Shown: in pieces, positions 16,211 through 24,825 of the stretch
How the letters are laid out: each line of letters opens with the position of its first letter
How positions within the stretch are numbered: the stretch's first letter is position 1
DNA from: Planctomycetota bacterium
GTDB taxonomy: Bacteria > Planctomycetota > Planctomycetia > Planctomycetales > Planctomycetaceae
Reading direction: 5' to 3'
Assembly (NCBI GenBank): GCA_003671275.1
Contig: QWPB01000185.1
Span: 1-40,055 of the forward strand
DNA: 40,055 nt
The notes under the pieces: model-generated
The model's database searches: none
Told to the model about the DNA's origin: nothing
What the model saw: the letters and a program-made list of their open reading frames with translations, nothing else
Program-made: the position numbers and the translations under genes

Positions 16211-18856
16211 GTGTGGCCCTTGGATCAAGCAGCACGTTACGAACTGCTGGAAAATCTCGGCACCGGGGCGTACTCGACCGTCTATCGAGCGCGTGACAAC
16301 GAGCTGGGGCGGGAAGTCGCCATTAAGGAGATTCACGCCGAGCAGCTGGGAGATACCCGCGCCAGTGATCGCTACTGGGCGGAAGCTCAGGTACTGGCGT
16401 CGTTACAGCATCCGCACGTCGTCACGATCTATGACATCGTCCGCAGTCGAGGGTGGCTGGTTCTGGAACTGATGCAGGCCAGCCTGCGGAATCGGTTGAA
16501 TGGTCGTCCGATGGATGTCCGGGCTCTGCGGACGACCCTGATTCATGCCCTCAAGGCTCTGAAATATCTGCATGCCAGGGGATTGATTCACAGCGACATC
16601 AACCCAGGCAACCTGATGATCGACCACCGCAAGCGGGTGAAGCTCGGCGACTTTGGCGTCTCGCGGGGGTTGGCCGCCATGGAAGGCGGAATCGGTCGCG
16701 GGACAGCCAAGTACATGGCCCCCGAGTCACTCGCGGGCAAGGTGTCCCAGATCGGACCGGCCAGCGACCTCTACTCGCTCGGGTTCAGCTGTTACGAACT
16801 GTTGTGCGGCGCGGGATTTCGGGATCTATTCCCGGGGCTCGATCTGAGTGATCCCCAGGCCGATGCGACCTGGATGATGTGGCATGCCGCCGCGGATCGT
16901 CGCCTCCCGCCGATCAGCCAGGTACTGGAAGGGGTTCCTGCCGATCTTGCGTCGATCATTGACCGTATGATTTGCAAAGATCCCGCCGCGCGGTATCAGT
17001 CGGCGGACGAAATTCTCGACCAGCTGGGGGAGAACACACACTCCACCGATCGTGAGTCCCAGCCGACAACGGGGCCCGAAGAGGCACTGCCGCTGAAGAA
17101 GCCACGCCCATGGGTGGTCGCATTTTGTGTGCTGTCGATGCTGATGTCGGTGGGGCTGTTGCTCCTTCCCACCGGACCAGCCCCCGATGCGGCTCCGCCG
17201 CCGGTGATCCATGGAGTCGTTCGCGGGGCCGATCTGAATCGCCGGGTGATTGAGATCGAAGATCCCCAAAACGGAGTTCCCGAAGAGTTCCCGCTTCCCG
17301 CGAAGCCCAAAATCCTGCTTCTGAAGTCGGGAGAGGCCGATCAGTTCATCCTGCCGCGGGATCTCGCAACGGGTGACTGGATCCAGATTCATCGCCCCGC
17401 TGACCCGCAAGGGGAGCCCACGTTCAGGGTCTCGCGGCCGGTATTGCAGTCCGGTGAATTGCGAATGATCGATCTGGCATCCCAGCGGGTGACCATTTCC
17501 ATCGAGTCCGGAAGATTGCGGGACGAAGTGGTCATGCTGGTCACTCCTCGTACCCGAATCACGCTGAACGAACAGCCCGCTCAGCTGGGCGAACTCCGTC
17601 CAGGGGATCAGGTAACAGTGGAGCATTTGCTCGATCCGACGGGACAGGCCGGCCAACTGGTCAGTCGATTATCCGCCACCCGAGGTGAAGAAGTCACCGG
17701 TTTCATTCAATCGATCAACGCCGCCAACCGTCAGATGGCTGTGGCGGCCCGCCGCATGGCAAAAGACGGGCGTCTGCTGACCCTGGCCCAGAACTGTTCC
17801 AGTCAGCTGTCGACCGGTGAGCCGTTGCCCTGGGATCAGATCCGCATCGGGGATCGAGTCCATTTGCGGGTCGATTCGCAGGTCCGCTCGGTGACCATCA
17901 CTCGCGGAGATTCCACGGAATCGGGACTGTTTGCGGGCTCCGGCGATGCCCCTCGAACGTTTCAAGTCGCCAGCGATGAGGGGCAGACCATGACCTTCGC
18001 ACTGGCGGAAACGGTCGATATTCGCCTGCACGGAGAACCAGCGACGCTCGACCAGCTGCGTGCGGTGCATGACCGTGTCACGCTGACCATCCGGGATGGC
18101 GAAGATGGCATGTCGCAGGTGACAGCGCTCGATGCTCAACGGGGAATGCGGCATAACCGCTGGGTCATTGTGATCGGTTGTGGTGCCTACAGCGATCCGG
18201 CTGTGAAACCAGTTCCACATTTTGCGACCGATGCTCGCACCCTGCATCAGACACTGACCAGGTTCTATGGGGTGGACCCCACCTGGAGCCAATTACTCGT
18301 CGATCCCGAGATTCAGACGGTGCGAGAAGAAGTCCCCGCCCTGTTATCGCGGGTCACCGAGCCGATGCAATTGATAGTGGCCCTCTTTGGCCACGCCTAT
18401 CGCAACAAGGACGGGAGAGTCTATCTGGCGTATCGCGACTACCGCTGGGACGATCCGGCAGGCAGCGGATTACCACTGGATAGCATTATCCAGGCCTTGG
18501 AGCGGTGTCCCGCGAAGGACAAGCTGCTGCTGCTGGACCTGGCCCCGGAAGGGGCTCCACCCGACGGGGAAGGGACTCTGGACCTGCCGCGGATGCTGGC
18601 AACGCTGACGGTCCCGCTGAAAACCCTGCGGATCATTGGGGCCTCATCCGAGGGGGAGCAAAGCGTGGCACTCGATGGTCAACTGCAAGGCTGGTTTGGT
18701 AGCGAGCTGTCGATCGCATATCGCGGTGCCGCAGACGAAGACCGCGATCTGACGATCACACCCGATGACCTGATGAAGCATTTGAATCAGGTAGCGTTCG
18801 ATGAGCAGTCGCACCGCCAGCAACATCCCTTTGAATGGGACCGCGAGACGCCCTGA
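16211..18856 (+). CDS. Ser/Thr protein kinase fused to a caspase-like (pseudo-protease) domain
   Basis: The protein has 881 residues from a GTG start. Residues 10-275 are a kinase domain: GTGAYSTV glycine loop, VAIK with Lys39, catalytic loop HSDINPGN (127-134), DFG (147-149) and APE (170-172). The usual HRD Arg and the catalytic-loop Lys are replaced by Ser and Asn. One membrane segment lies at about 300-320. Residues 335-640 are beta-rich and hold three or four modules with RPGDQVTV/RIGDRVHL/VHDRVTL motifs, like DUF5666-type barrels. Residues 650-865 resemble a C14 caspase: WVIVIGCGAYSD, FATDARTLHQTL, LIVALFGHAYRNKDG (His728), LLLLDLAPEG and ASSEGEQS. The catalytic Cys expected in the LLLDAC motif is Ala778. 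The caspase-like part is therefore outside the membrane and probably inactive. Function unknown. Confidence 0.85.
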   Translation: MWPLDQAARYELLENLGTGAYSTVYRARDNELGREVAIKEIHAEQLGDTRASDRYWAEAQVLASLQHPHVVTIYDIVRSRGWLVLELMQASLRNRLNGRPMDVRALRTTLIHALKALKYLHARGLIHSDINPGNLMIDHRKRVKLGDFGVSRGLAAMEGGIGRGTAKYMAPESLAGKVSQIGPASDLYSLGFSCYELLCGAGFRDLFPGLDLSDPQADATWMMWHAAADRRLPPISQVLEGVPADLASIIDRMICKDPAARYQSADEILDQLGENTHSTDRESQPTTGPEEALPLKKPRPWVVAFCVLSMLMSVGLLLLPTGPAPDAAPPPVIHGVVRGADLNRRVIEIEDPQNGVPEEFPLPAKPKILLLKSGEADQFILPRDLATGDWIQIHRPADPQGEPTFRVSRPVLQSGELRMIDLASQRVTISIESGRLRDEVVMLVTPRTRITLNEQPAQLGELRPGDQVTVEHLLDPTGQAGQLVSRLSATRGEEVTGFIQSINAANRQMAVAARRMAKDGRLLTLAQNCSSQLSTGEPLPWDQIRIGDRVHLRVDSQVRSVTITRGDSTESGLFAGSGDAPRTFQVASDEGQTMTFALAETVDIRLHGEPATLDQLRAVHDRVTLTIRDGEDGMSQVTALDAQRGMRHNRWVIVIGCGAYSDPAVKPVPHFATDARTLHQTLTRFYGVDPTWSQLLVDPEIQTVREEVPALLSRVTEPMQLIVALFGHAYRNKDGRVYLAYRDYRWDDPAGSGLPLDSIIQALERCPAKDKLLLLDLAPEGAPPDGEGTLDLPRMLATLTVPLKTLRIIGASSEGEQSVALDGQLQGWFGSELSIAYRGAADEDRDLTITPDDLMKHLNQVAFDEQSHRQQHPFEWDRETP

Positions 18857-18896
18857 TGCGTTCGCGACATAACACATCCCCAATCGCCCGCAGGGG

Positions 18897-19595
18897 TTAC
18901 TTGGGAGAATACATCAGCCGATCACAGGATGAGCAGAACGTGGGCGTGCCCCCTTCGACCTGCACTCGCAGCTGGGGGGTCAGGCTGACATGGCAATTGG
19001 AACACATGCCATTGTCGATGGCCGCCAGTGAATCGGCACCGTACGCATCGACGAGTCGCCGGTAATGGGCTCGAATCGACTCGGGAATGACTTTTTCCTC
19101 AGTGGTCAATGAAACTGCGTGTTCCAACTCCTGCTGATGGAGAATCACGGACTTGGCTTCCAGTTCCTGAGCGAACTGATCGCGGTCAGCCTGCAGCTTG
19201 GCGCGGCGTTCCGCGATCTCTCCGAGTTCCTTTTGCAGACGATCGACCTTGTCGAGCAGTTCGAGGATTTCGTCTTGCAAAACGCTGCTGGAGACTTGGT
19301 CAGCGGCGATCTGGCGTTTGAAAATATCGAACTCGACGTTCGAGGAGGCCTCGTTCAGCTTACGATCCAAATCCTTGAGCTTGGCTTCGCTGGTCTTGAG
19401 GTCGAGATTCTTGCGATCGATCAGCAGACGGGTCTGCTTCAACTCCCCTTCTTTGGCGGCCTTATCGGCATCGCTCTGGGCCAGTTGATTGTCGCGGGCC
19501 TTGACCAGTCGCGGTCCACGGGCCAACTGATCCCGCACATCCTTCAGGGCCAGATGCACTCGGTGCAGACCAGACAGATCAACATTGGACAGCAT
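18897..19595 (-). CDS. Coiled-coil protein with C4 zinc ribbon (zf-RING_7/CdsZ-like)
   Basis: The protein has 232 residues from the ATG at 19595 (MLSNVDLSGLHRVH); the open frame upstream is rejected because the extension lacks homology-like sequence. About residues 10-165 are a long coiled coil rich in Lys, Glu, Leu and Gln. The C-terminal part holds CSNCHVSLTPQ and FCSSCDRLMY, a four-Cys zinc ribbon. Such proteins are widespread and conserved in bacteria; the exact role (nucleic-acid or ribosome-related binding has been suggested) is not settled. Convergent with the kinase/caspase-like gene (40-base gap). Confidence 0.88.
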   Translation of the reverse strand: MLSNVDLSGLHRVHLALKDVRDQLARGPRLVKARDNQLAQSDADKAAKEGELKQTRLLIDRKNLDLKTSEAKLKDLDRKLNEASSNVEFDIFKRQIAADQVSSSVLQDEILELLDKVDRLQKELGEIAERRAKLQADRDQFAQELEAKSVILHQQELEHAVSLTTEEKVIPESIRAHYRRLVDAYGADSLAAIDNGMCSNCHVSLTPQLRVQVEGGTPTFCSSCDRLMYSPK

Positions 19596-19627
19596 GCGGC
19601 ACCACTCCCAAACCCACGATGGCGGAC

Positions 19628-19657
19628 TTGCAACACCCCACATCAGCAGAACATAAT
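19628..19657 (+). promoter_or_regulatory. Likely promoter of tRNA-Gly
   Basis: TTGCAA and CATAAT are separated by 18 bases and lie so that transcription would begin about 8 bases before the tRNA. The -10 matches 5 of 6 consensus bases and the -35 matches 4 of 6. Confidence 0.5.
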
Positions 19658-19671
19658 AGACGGAATGGCAC

Positions 19672-19747
<76 letters not shown>

Positions 19748-19905
19748 GTTGTGGCTTGTGACTTGGGCTCTTATTGTGGCGTGGTGGTACAAGTTGATTT
19801 CATCGAACAGGCGGGCTAGGAACGTGCTCGCTGCTTGACAAACCTCCCGATGGCGGGTTTCCTGAGGGGATGGAAGCCGCAGTCTGCCCCATCCGACAGC
19901 CCGCC

Positions 19906-19932
19906 CCCGTGCCGCTGATACTACGGCACGGG
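19906..19932 (-). terminator. Hairpin enclosing the stop codon of the formylglycine-generating-enzyme gene
   Basis: CCCGTGCCG and CGGCACGGG form a perfect 9-bp stem around a 9-base loop. The TAG stop of the gene (19921-19923) is in the loop. There is no T-run, so it may terminate weakly or only stabilise the mRNA end. Confidence 0.4.
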
Positions 19933-21138
19933 AGCCGGTGGCCCTCGCCAGGCGGCAATTGCGGCTTGCCGCTCTTCGTACACGGAGCGTCCTGCCGGGT
20001 CAACGACTCCCCGAAAGCCGGTATGGAAGGTTCCGGACGTGAACTCTCCCTTCATGCGGGCTCCGGTGCGATAGCCCGTGCAGCTGTTGGTGTTGCACAT
20101 GAACGACCCACCGCGAATGATCCGTTTGATGATATGCGGTTCCATCGGGTCATGGCTGAATTGAGGACCACGCGGATTCCTTCGTGGTGACACGGCATAG
20201 TAATCCGCCCCATAGTAGTCGTGGCACCACTCCCAGACATTGCCCGAGATGTCATAGAGCCCCAGACGGTTCGGAGGAAACGCTTTCACCGGGGAGGATC
20301 CCTCAAATCCATCCAGGACTTCGGGGGCGACCGGGAATTCCCCCTGATAGTAGTTACACAGGTAAGTGCCATTCGGAGACAAGTTTTCCCCCCAGGGATA
20401 ACGCATTCGTTCGCCTCCATTGCGTGAGGCAAATTCGAATTCGGCTTCGGTTGGCAATCGCTTGCCAGCCCAATCCAGATAGGCCACTGCATCTTCCCAG
20501 TTCACGTGGACCACGGGATGATCCATGCGATCGACAAGGGAGGATTCCGGACCTTCCGGCTGTCTCCAATTGGCACCGGGGACGAACTTCCAGACCTGAT
20601 ATTCCCAGGCACACACCGATCGGTCGAGCGTTGATCTGTCAAATTCGGGGTTGTAGCAGAGCGAACCGGGAACCAGATCCTTCTCCTGAAACAACGCCCC
20701 ATCAAGGCCGCTGCGGGCCATTTCTTCGCGGGTCGGCTTCTTCTCCGAGAACGTCACATAACCGGTCATGGCCACGAACTCGGCAAATTGTCGGTTGGTG
20801 ACCTCCGCGGCATCCATCCAGTACCCGTCGAGTTCGACGGCGTGGGCGGGGTTTTCGTCCGGTTTAACCCGGTCGGGGTTTTCGGGGCCCTCAAGCGGAG
20901 AGGCGTTGGTCCCCATCATGAACTGGCCGCCGGGCACCCAGACCATTCCCAACGGGGCGGCAGCCGGGGCATCCACAATCAGGGAACTGGCCGAATGATC
21001 CCCGGGGGATTTCCCGGTTGGCCAGAGTGTGACCACCGCCCCGCCTCCGACAAAAACCAGTAGCGCTACAATCAACAAACCAGGCGAGAGGCGACTCTCG
21101 GGCTGCGAATCGGGCGATGGACTTGCGAAAACGGACAT
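19921..21138 (-). CDS. Formylglycine-generating enzyme (SUMF1/FGE family), membrane-anchored
   Basis: The protein has 405 residues. A single hydrophobic segment at about 20-40 (GLLIVALLVFVGGGAVVTLW) should anchor it, with the catalytic domain outside the cytoplasm. FGE-sulfatase motifs follow: GMVWVPGGQFMMGT, DGYWMDAAEVTNRQFAEF, VHVNWEDAVAYLDWAGKRLPTEAEFEFA, GLYDISGNVWEWCHDYY. In GGSFMCNTNSCTGYRTGARM the two cysteines (348 and 353) have the same spacing as the copper-binding active-site pair of known FGEs. This enzyme oxidises the Cys in CxPSR of sulfatases to formylglycine. The sulfatase at 11600-13135 carries CTPSR and would be a substrate. Many planctomycete SUMF1-domain proteins lack the cysteines, so their presence here is significant. 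Confidence 0.9.
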   Translation of the reverse strand: MSVFASPSPDSQPESRLSPGLLIVALLVFVGGGAVVTLWPTGKSPGDHSASSLIVDAPAAAPLGMVWVPGGQFMMGTNASPLEGPENPDRVKPDENPAHAVELDGYWMDAAEVTNRQFAEFVAMTGYVTFSEKKPTREEMARSGLDGALFQEKDLVPGSLCYNPEFDRSTLDRSVCAWEYQVWKFVPGANWRQPEGPESSLVDRMDHPVVHVNWEDAVAYLDWAGKRLPTEAEFEFASRNGGERMRYPWGENLSPNGTYLCNYYQGEFPVAPEVLDGFEGSSPVKAFPPNRLGLYDISGNVWEWCHDYYGADYYAVSPRRNPRGPQFSHDPMEPHIIKRIIRGGSFMCNTNSCTGYRTGARMKGEFTSGTFHTGFRGVVDPAGRSVYEERQAAIAAWRGPPAPVP

Positions 21139-21210
21139 ACCCAGCCGCTCAGAGGTAACAGACTCACACCTACAACTTCCTGATAACCGGGAGTGAATGC
21201 AAGTGTGCCT

Positions 21211-22203
21211 CTATTTGCGGATCGGAATGACGTGGCGCTGGGGCGTCAGTGCGGGACGGATGTGGGGGCCGGACGCAGGACGACCAGCGGTTTGCAGTGC
21301 CCGTTCGCACAGCAGGGTACAGAACTCGGGAAAATCAATTCCGGCATGGGCTGCGGACTTCGGGGACAGGCTATGGTCCGTTAATCCGGGAATCGTATTC
21401 ACCTCCAGTACCCAGGGCTGACCGCTGGGGTCGACCCGCAGATCGACTCGCGACAATCCCGTGCAACCAAGAGCCTGCACTGCCTGCTGGGCAGTTATCA
21501 GGATGCGGTCGACCTGCGAGGCGGGGACATCCGCAGGAAATTCGTATGCGGTCTCATTGCACAGGTATTTGGCCTCATAGTCGAAGAATGCCCGAGCGGT
21601 CCCGATCCGAATGGGCGGCAGACACTCCTCGTCCAGCAGGGGGACCGTCCACTCTTCCCCGGAGATGGCCTGCTCCAACAGCCCCGTCACATCGAACCGC
21701 AGCGCGGCCGCTCCCACAGTCGGAACATCTTCTATCGACAAGGCAAAGCCGACGCCAATACTGGACCCCTGACGGTCTGGTTTCGCCACAACAGGCAGCC
21801 CCAGCTGTCGTGCGGCAGCCTGCCAGATTTCGGGAGAGTCACCCTGTCGAATGGGAGACCATGCGGGTGTTGGTACTTGATGTTTCCGGAACCGGATTTT
21901 GGCCCGGGATTTATCGAAAGCTAAAGCCGAAGCCAGGGGACCGCTGCCGGTGTACGGCAGGCCCACGGCATCCAACTGTTCCTGAACGGTTCCGTCCTCG
22001 CCATATCGACCATGGAGGGCGATAAAGGCCACGTCGAACCATTCGGCGTGAATGTGGGCAATGGTCTCGTCGAGCGGATCGCAGATCGAAACCGTATGGC
22101 CTGCCAGACGGAGCGCATCGCGGACGGCCCGCCCGCTGGCAATACTGATTTCTCGCTCGGCGGAAGGACCGCCTGCCAGCAGCAGGACACGCAGCGGACG
22201 CAT
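21211..22203 (-). CDS. ddl: D-alanine--D-alanine ligase
   Basis: ATP-dependent ligase that joins two D-Ala for peptidoglycan precursor synthesis in the cytoplasm. The protein has 330 residues from the ATG at 22203 (MRPLRVLLLAGGPSAEREIS). Upstream in-frame ATGs add 11 or 42 residues with no domain character. ATP-grasp features are clear: VAKPDRQGSSIGVGFAL, the Asp/Glu metal region RVDLRVDPSGQPWVLEVNTIPGLTDHSLSP, and the N-terminal HGRYGEDGTVQEQLD. It lies 134 bases downstream of the flhB-like gene on the same strand, so it may be read through from the flagellar operon. Its presence supports conventional peptidoglycan synthesis in this planctomycete. Confidence 0.93.
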   Translation of the reverse strand: MRPLRVLLLAGGPSAEREISIASGRAVRDALRLAGHTVSICDPLDETIAHIHAEWFDVAFIALHGRYGEDGTVQEQLDAVGLPYTGSGPLASALAFDKSRAKIRFRKHQVPTPAWSPIRQGDSPEIWQAAARQLGLPVVAKPDRQGSSIGVGFALSIEDVPTVGAAALRFDVTGLLEQAISGEEWTVPLLDEECLPPIRIGTARAFFDYEAKYLCNETAYEFPADVPASQVDRILITAQQAVQALGCTGLSRVDLRVDPSGQPWVLEVNTIPGLTDHSLSPKSAAHAGIDFPEFCTLLCERALQTAGRPASGPHIRPALTPQRHVIPIRK

Positions 22204-22337
22204 TGAGGGGGCGTCAACCCGATACCGTGGAGCCATGGGAAGCGGACCGCAAGCGACGGGGTCACGACGGTTCGAATGACAACTGGGCCAAACGAAACGC
22301 TCGCGGAGTTTAAGCCGCAGCGGGGTCATCGCGCGAC

Positions 22338-22988
22338 TTACTGCCGCCGTAGTTCGTCATCGGACATTCGCAAGGACTCAGTCCAGCGTTTCCGCCGCCC
22401 CCCGGCATCGAGAATCCCACAGAACAGGCAGAATCCGCCGATCGCCCCCATTCCGCGCGACAGCAGCTTCACACTCTGCCCTAACCAGGCTTGCGGATCA
22501 TCCAGACTTACCACGCTCCCCCAGTGGATCCAAGCCAGGCCCAACAGGCCAGCCAGCCCCAAACTGACACGCCAGCTCAGACCAACCGCGCGTTCTAGCG
22601 GGGCTGCCGGGGCCCACTGTGAAACCGTCAGTAGCCGACGGGGATGTGGAATTACAGTGACCGGGTGCCAGACCATTCCCACCTGTCCCAGATCCGCCAC
22701 CAGGGCCGCCACCAGACACGCTCCCAGCAGTCGCCCCACTTCGATCACCACGGCCTGCACAGAGGTCCCAAGCGAACCGCCGTCACGCACCGTCGACAGG
22801 TCGATCTGAAAGCTGCTGGCCATCAAGTCTTGCAGGGCTCGCAGCAGATTCGGAACGCAGTACGGCACGACCCACGCCGCGACCAGCAGGACAACCCCTG
22901 CCGTTAGTTCGGCACTGCGAGGTGAATACCCCATCCGACGAGCCTCGGCCATCCGTTGCCGATCCAGTGTGACAGGCGACTCGCTCAT
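22338..22988 (-). CDS. flhB: FlhB-type export protein lacking the cytoplasmic autocleavage domain
   Basis: The protein has 216 residues. Its ATG overlaps the fliR stop (ATGA), so translation is probably coupled. The N-terminus, RQRMAEARRMGYSPRSAEL, resembles the FlhB start. About four hydrophobic segments follow, then HPVTVIPHPRRLLTVSQW and the end of the FlhB membrane part, WTESLRMSDDELRRQ, which matches the LRMS-QEVK motif. The frame then stops. The cytoplasmic domain with the NPTH autocleavage site, normally about 140 residues, is absent, and none of the other frames downstream encode it. FlhB normally controls the export-substrate switch by NPTH cleavage. Either this role is missing or the domain is encoded elsewhere. 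Confidence 0.83.
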   Translation of the reverse strand: MSESPVTLDRQRMAEARRMGYSPRSAELTAGVVLLVAAWVVPYCVPNLLRALQDLMASSFQIDLSTVRDGGSLGTSVQAVVIEVGRLLGACLVAALVADLGQVGMVWHPVTVIPHPRRLLTVSQWAPAAPLERAVGLSWRVSLGLAGLLGLAWIHWGSVVSLDDPQAWLGQSVKLLSRGMGAIGGFCLFCGILDAGGRRKRWTESLRMSDDELRRQ

Positions 22989-23782
22989 GGGGATTGTTCC
23001 CCCGATACAGCCATCAACGAGGGTCTCAGCAGGCGGTCGAGTTCCGCCTCGACCCGCTCCGCATTCCGAGGAAGCAGAGCCCCCAGAAGGATCAGCGCCA
23101 GAGCTGCCCGGATCGGCGAGATGGCTTGCCCGAGAGGAATTCCCCAACTGCGGGAGAACATGGCCAACGCTCCCTGCAGCAAAATCTGCATCAGACAGAT
23201 CGGCAAGGCAATTCCCAGGGCCAGAAGTGATCCAGCCCGCATCCAGCCCACCATCAGGCTCACCCACTGATCGGTCGACGAAAGCGTCCCCAGCGGGAGG
23301 GCGATAAACGAAGCCCGGAGCGACTCAATCCAGGGCCCTTCAGCCCCCAGCGTCATGGTCAGCAGGAGCCATGATCCGATCCAGACCAGGAGTTGGGCCG
23401 TGCCTTGCATGTCCGCATCTGCAGGGGTGTCCAGAACCGGTTCAGCGGTAAGTCCCGTACTGGTTTGTTCATCGATCCAATTGCCGGCTGACCGCAATGC
23501 AGTGAGCACGAATCGCATCCCCAGTCCCAGCAAAACTCCACTGAGCAGTTCACCCAGAACGGAGCCCCCTGTCAGTGTGACCTGGGGATGTGCCGGCACG
23601 GTGGCCGCCAACGGCCAGGCAATGACGAGAGCCATCGCCAACCGGGCCCGCCAGGGAATCACTCCCGCCCCGGCAAAGGGGCACGCCAAGACCATTCCAC
23701 TCAGCCGACACATCGCCAGACCCGTCACCACCCATTCGGGAGGCAGCATTCCGGAAACGTCCATGGCCAGCGGGAGAATCAT
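22985..23782 (-). CDS. fliR: Flagellar export component FliR
   Basis: The protein has 265 residues and about six hydrophobic segments. Matches the FliR/SpaR family: RLSGMVLACPFAGAGVIPWRARLAMALVIAW, then LGLGMRFVLTALRSAGNWID and the late ALPICLMQILLQGALAMFSRSWGI. It forms the membrane core of the flagellar type III export gate with FliP and FliQ. It starts 64 bases after fliQ and its stop overlaps the flhB-like start. Confidence 0.9.
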   Translation of the reverse strand: MILPLAMDVSGMLPPEWVVTGLAMCRLSGMVLACPFAGAGVIPWRARLAMALVIAWPLAATVPAHPQVTLTGGSVLGELLSGVLLGLGMRFVLTALRSAGNWIDEQTSTGLTAEPVLDTPADADMQGTAQLLVWIGSWLLLTMTLGAEGPWIESLRASFIALPLGTLSSTDQWVSLMVGWMRAGSLLALGIALPICLMQILLQGALAMFSRSWGIPLGQAISPIRAALALILLGALLPRNAERVEAELDRLLRPSLMAVSGEQSP

Positions 23783-23817
23783 GGACTAGATCGCACTCGA
23801 GATTGGAAAAGATCGAC

Positions 23818-23846
23818 GCCACCCACCCTGGTGGCAGAGGGTGGGT
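23818..23846 (-). promoter_or_regulatory. Two mutually exclusive hairpins between fliQ and fliR
   Basis: ACCCACCCT (23821-23829) pairs with AGGGTGGGT (23838-23846). GCCACC (23818-23823) pairs with GGTGGC (23830-23835). The first stem uses bases of the second, so both cannot form. The fliQ stop codon starts at the 23846 end. The arrangement resembles an intercistronic attenuator or a mRNA-stability hairpin; that role is inference. Confidence 0.35.
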
Positions 23847-24100
23847 CAGTGACGGGTCAATGCCTCACGGGTAAATTCTCCCAGTCGGTCAACCATCCAG
23901 GGCAGAAAGTACGCCAGTGCCAAGCCCCCCACCAGCAGGCGGGGAATCGTGGTCAACGTCGAATCCTGAAGCTGCGTCGAGGCCTGAAACAGGCTCACCA
24001 GACCACTGGAGATGAGCAGGCAGCATAACATCGGTCCGGCGATCACCAGGATCGTCCAGATCGACTGACTCAACAGGTCGATTCCGATCTCGGGAGACAT
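23846..24100 (-). CDS. fliQ: Flagellar export component FliQ
   Basis: The protein has 84 residues, typical for FliQ, with two hydrophobic segments (ILVIAGPMLCCLLISSGLVS and LVGGLALAYFLPWMV). The pattern LFQASTQLQDSTLTTIPR matches the FliQ cytoplasmic loop (Q-TQ-Q-TL). Its ATG overlaps the fliP stop in TGATG. It is part of the FliPQR export gate. Confidence 0.9.
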   Translation of the reverse strand: MSPEIGIDLLSQSIWTILVIAGPMLCCLLISSGLVSLFQASTQLQDSTLTTIPRLLVGGLALAYFLPWMVDRLGEFTREALTRH

Positions 24101-24825
24101 CAGACACTCACACTTTGAAGCAACATTCGCACCGTCAACGCCCAGCCATCAATCGACACGAACACCAGCAGCTTGAGCGGTAGCGATACCCACAGCGGGG
24201 GTAACGTCGACAACCCCATGCCTGTCAGCAGTGACGAGACGACCAGATCAATCACCAGAAACGGCAACAGAATCTGAAGGCCGATCAGGAACGCGACCTG
24301 CAACTCGCTCAGGACGAACGCTGGTAACAGGACACTGAGCGGCAGATCTTCGAAATACTGCGGGGCGGCCCCCTGGCCCTGACTGTCCCGCGAACGCAGG
24401 AACAGCGACACGTTGCGTTCGTTTCCGGCAGCCTGCAATTGCTGCACCATGAACCGTTTGAGGGGGTCCATGCCACGTTGTACCGCGTCTCGCAGGCCGG
24501 CCCGCTGGGCGTCGAGATCGGGGTAGCTGGTTCGCTGATAGGTCTCGATTCCATCGTGATAAGCGGTCTCCCAGACGGGAGCCATCACCGCGATCGTCAG
24601 CATCAACCCCAACCCGGTTATCACCTGATTGGGCAGATACTGACTGCCTCCCAGGGCCTGCCGCAAAAGCCCCAGGACGATCGCAAACCGCATCCAGCAG
24701 GTCGTCAGCAGGAAAATCGAGGGCAACAGCCCGATGATACTGAAAGCCAGCATCACTTGCACGGAGGAACCCACGCCGGCTGGTCCCAGCCAGCTGGCCG
24801 GAATCCAGCCTGTCCAGTCAGACAT
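24100..24825 (-). CDS. fliP: Flagellar export component FliP
   Basis: The protein has 241 residues. FliP motifs: ARG-like RFAIVLGLLRQALGG, LPNQVITGLGLMLTIAVMAP, the VLLPAFVLSELQVAFLIGLQILLPFLVIDLVVSS core, and LPLKLLVFVSIDGWAL. Unlike many FliP proteins it has no obvious cleavable signal peptide; its first membrane segment is LAFSIIGLLPSIFLL. It overlaps the fliO end by 8 bases and abuts fliQ. It forms the FliP5 core of the export gate. Confidence 0.92.
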   Translation of the reverse strand: MSDWTGWIPASWLGPAGVGSSVQVMLAFSIIGLLPSIFLLTTCWMRFAIVLGLLRQALGGSQYLPNQVITGLGLMLTIAVMAPVWETAYHDGIETYQRTSYPDLDAQRAGLRDAVQRGMDPLKRFMVQQLQAAGNERNVSLFLRSRDSQGQGAAPQYFEDLPLSVLLPAFVLSELQVAFLIGLQILLPFLVIDLVVSSLLTGMGLSTLPPLWVSLPLKLLVFVSIDGWALTVRMLLQSVSV

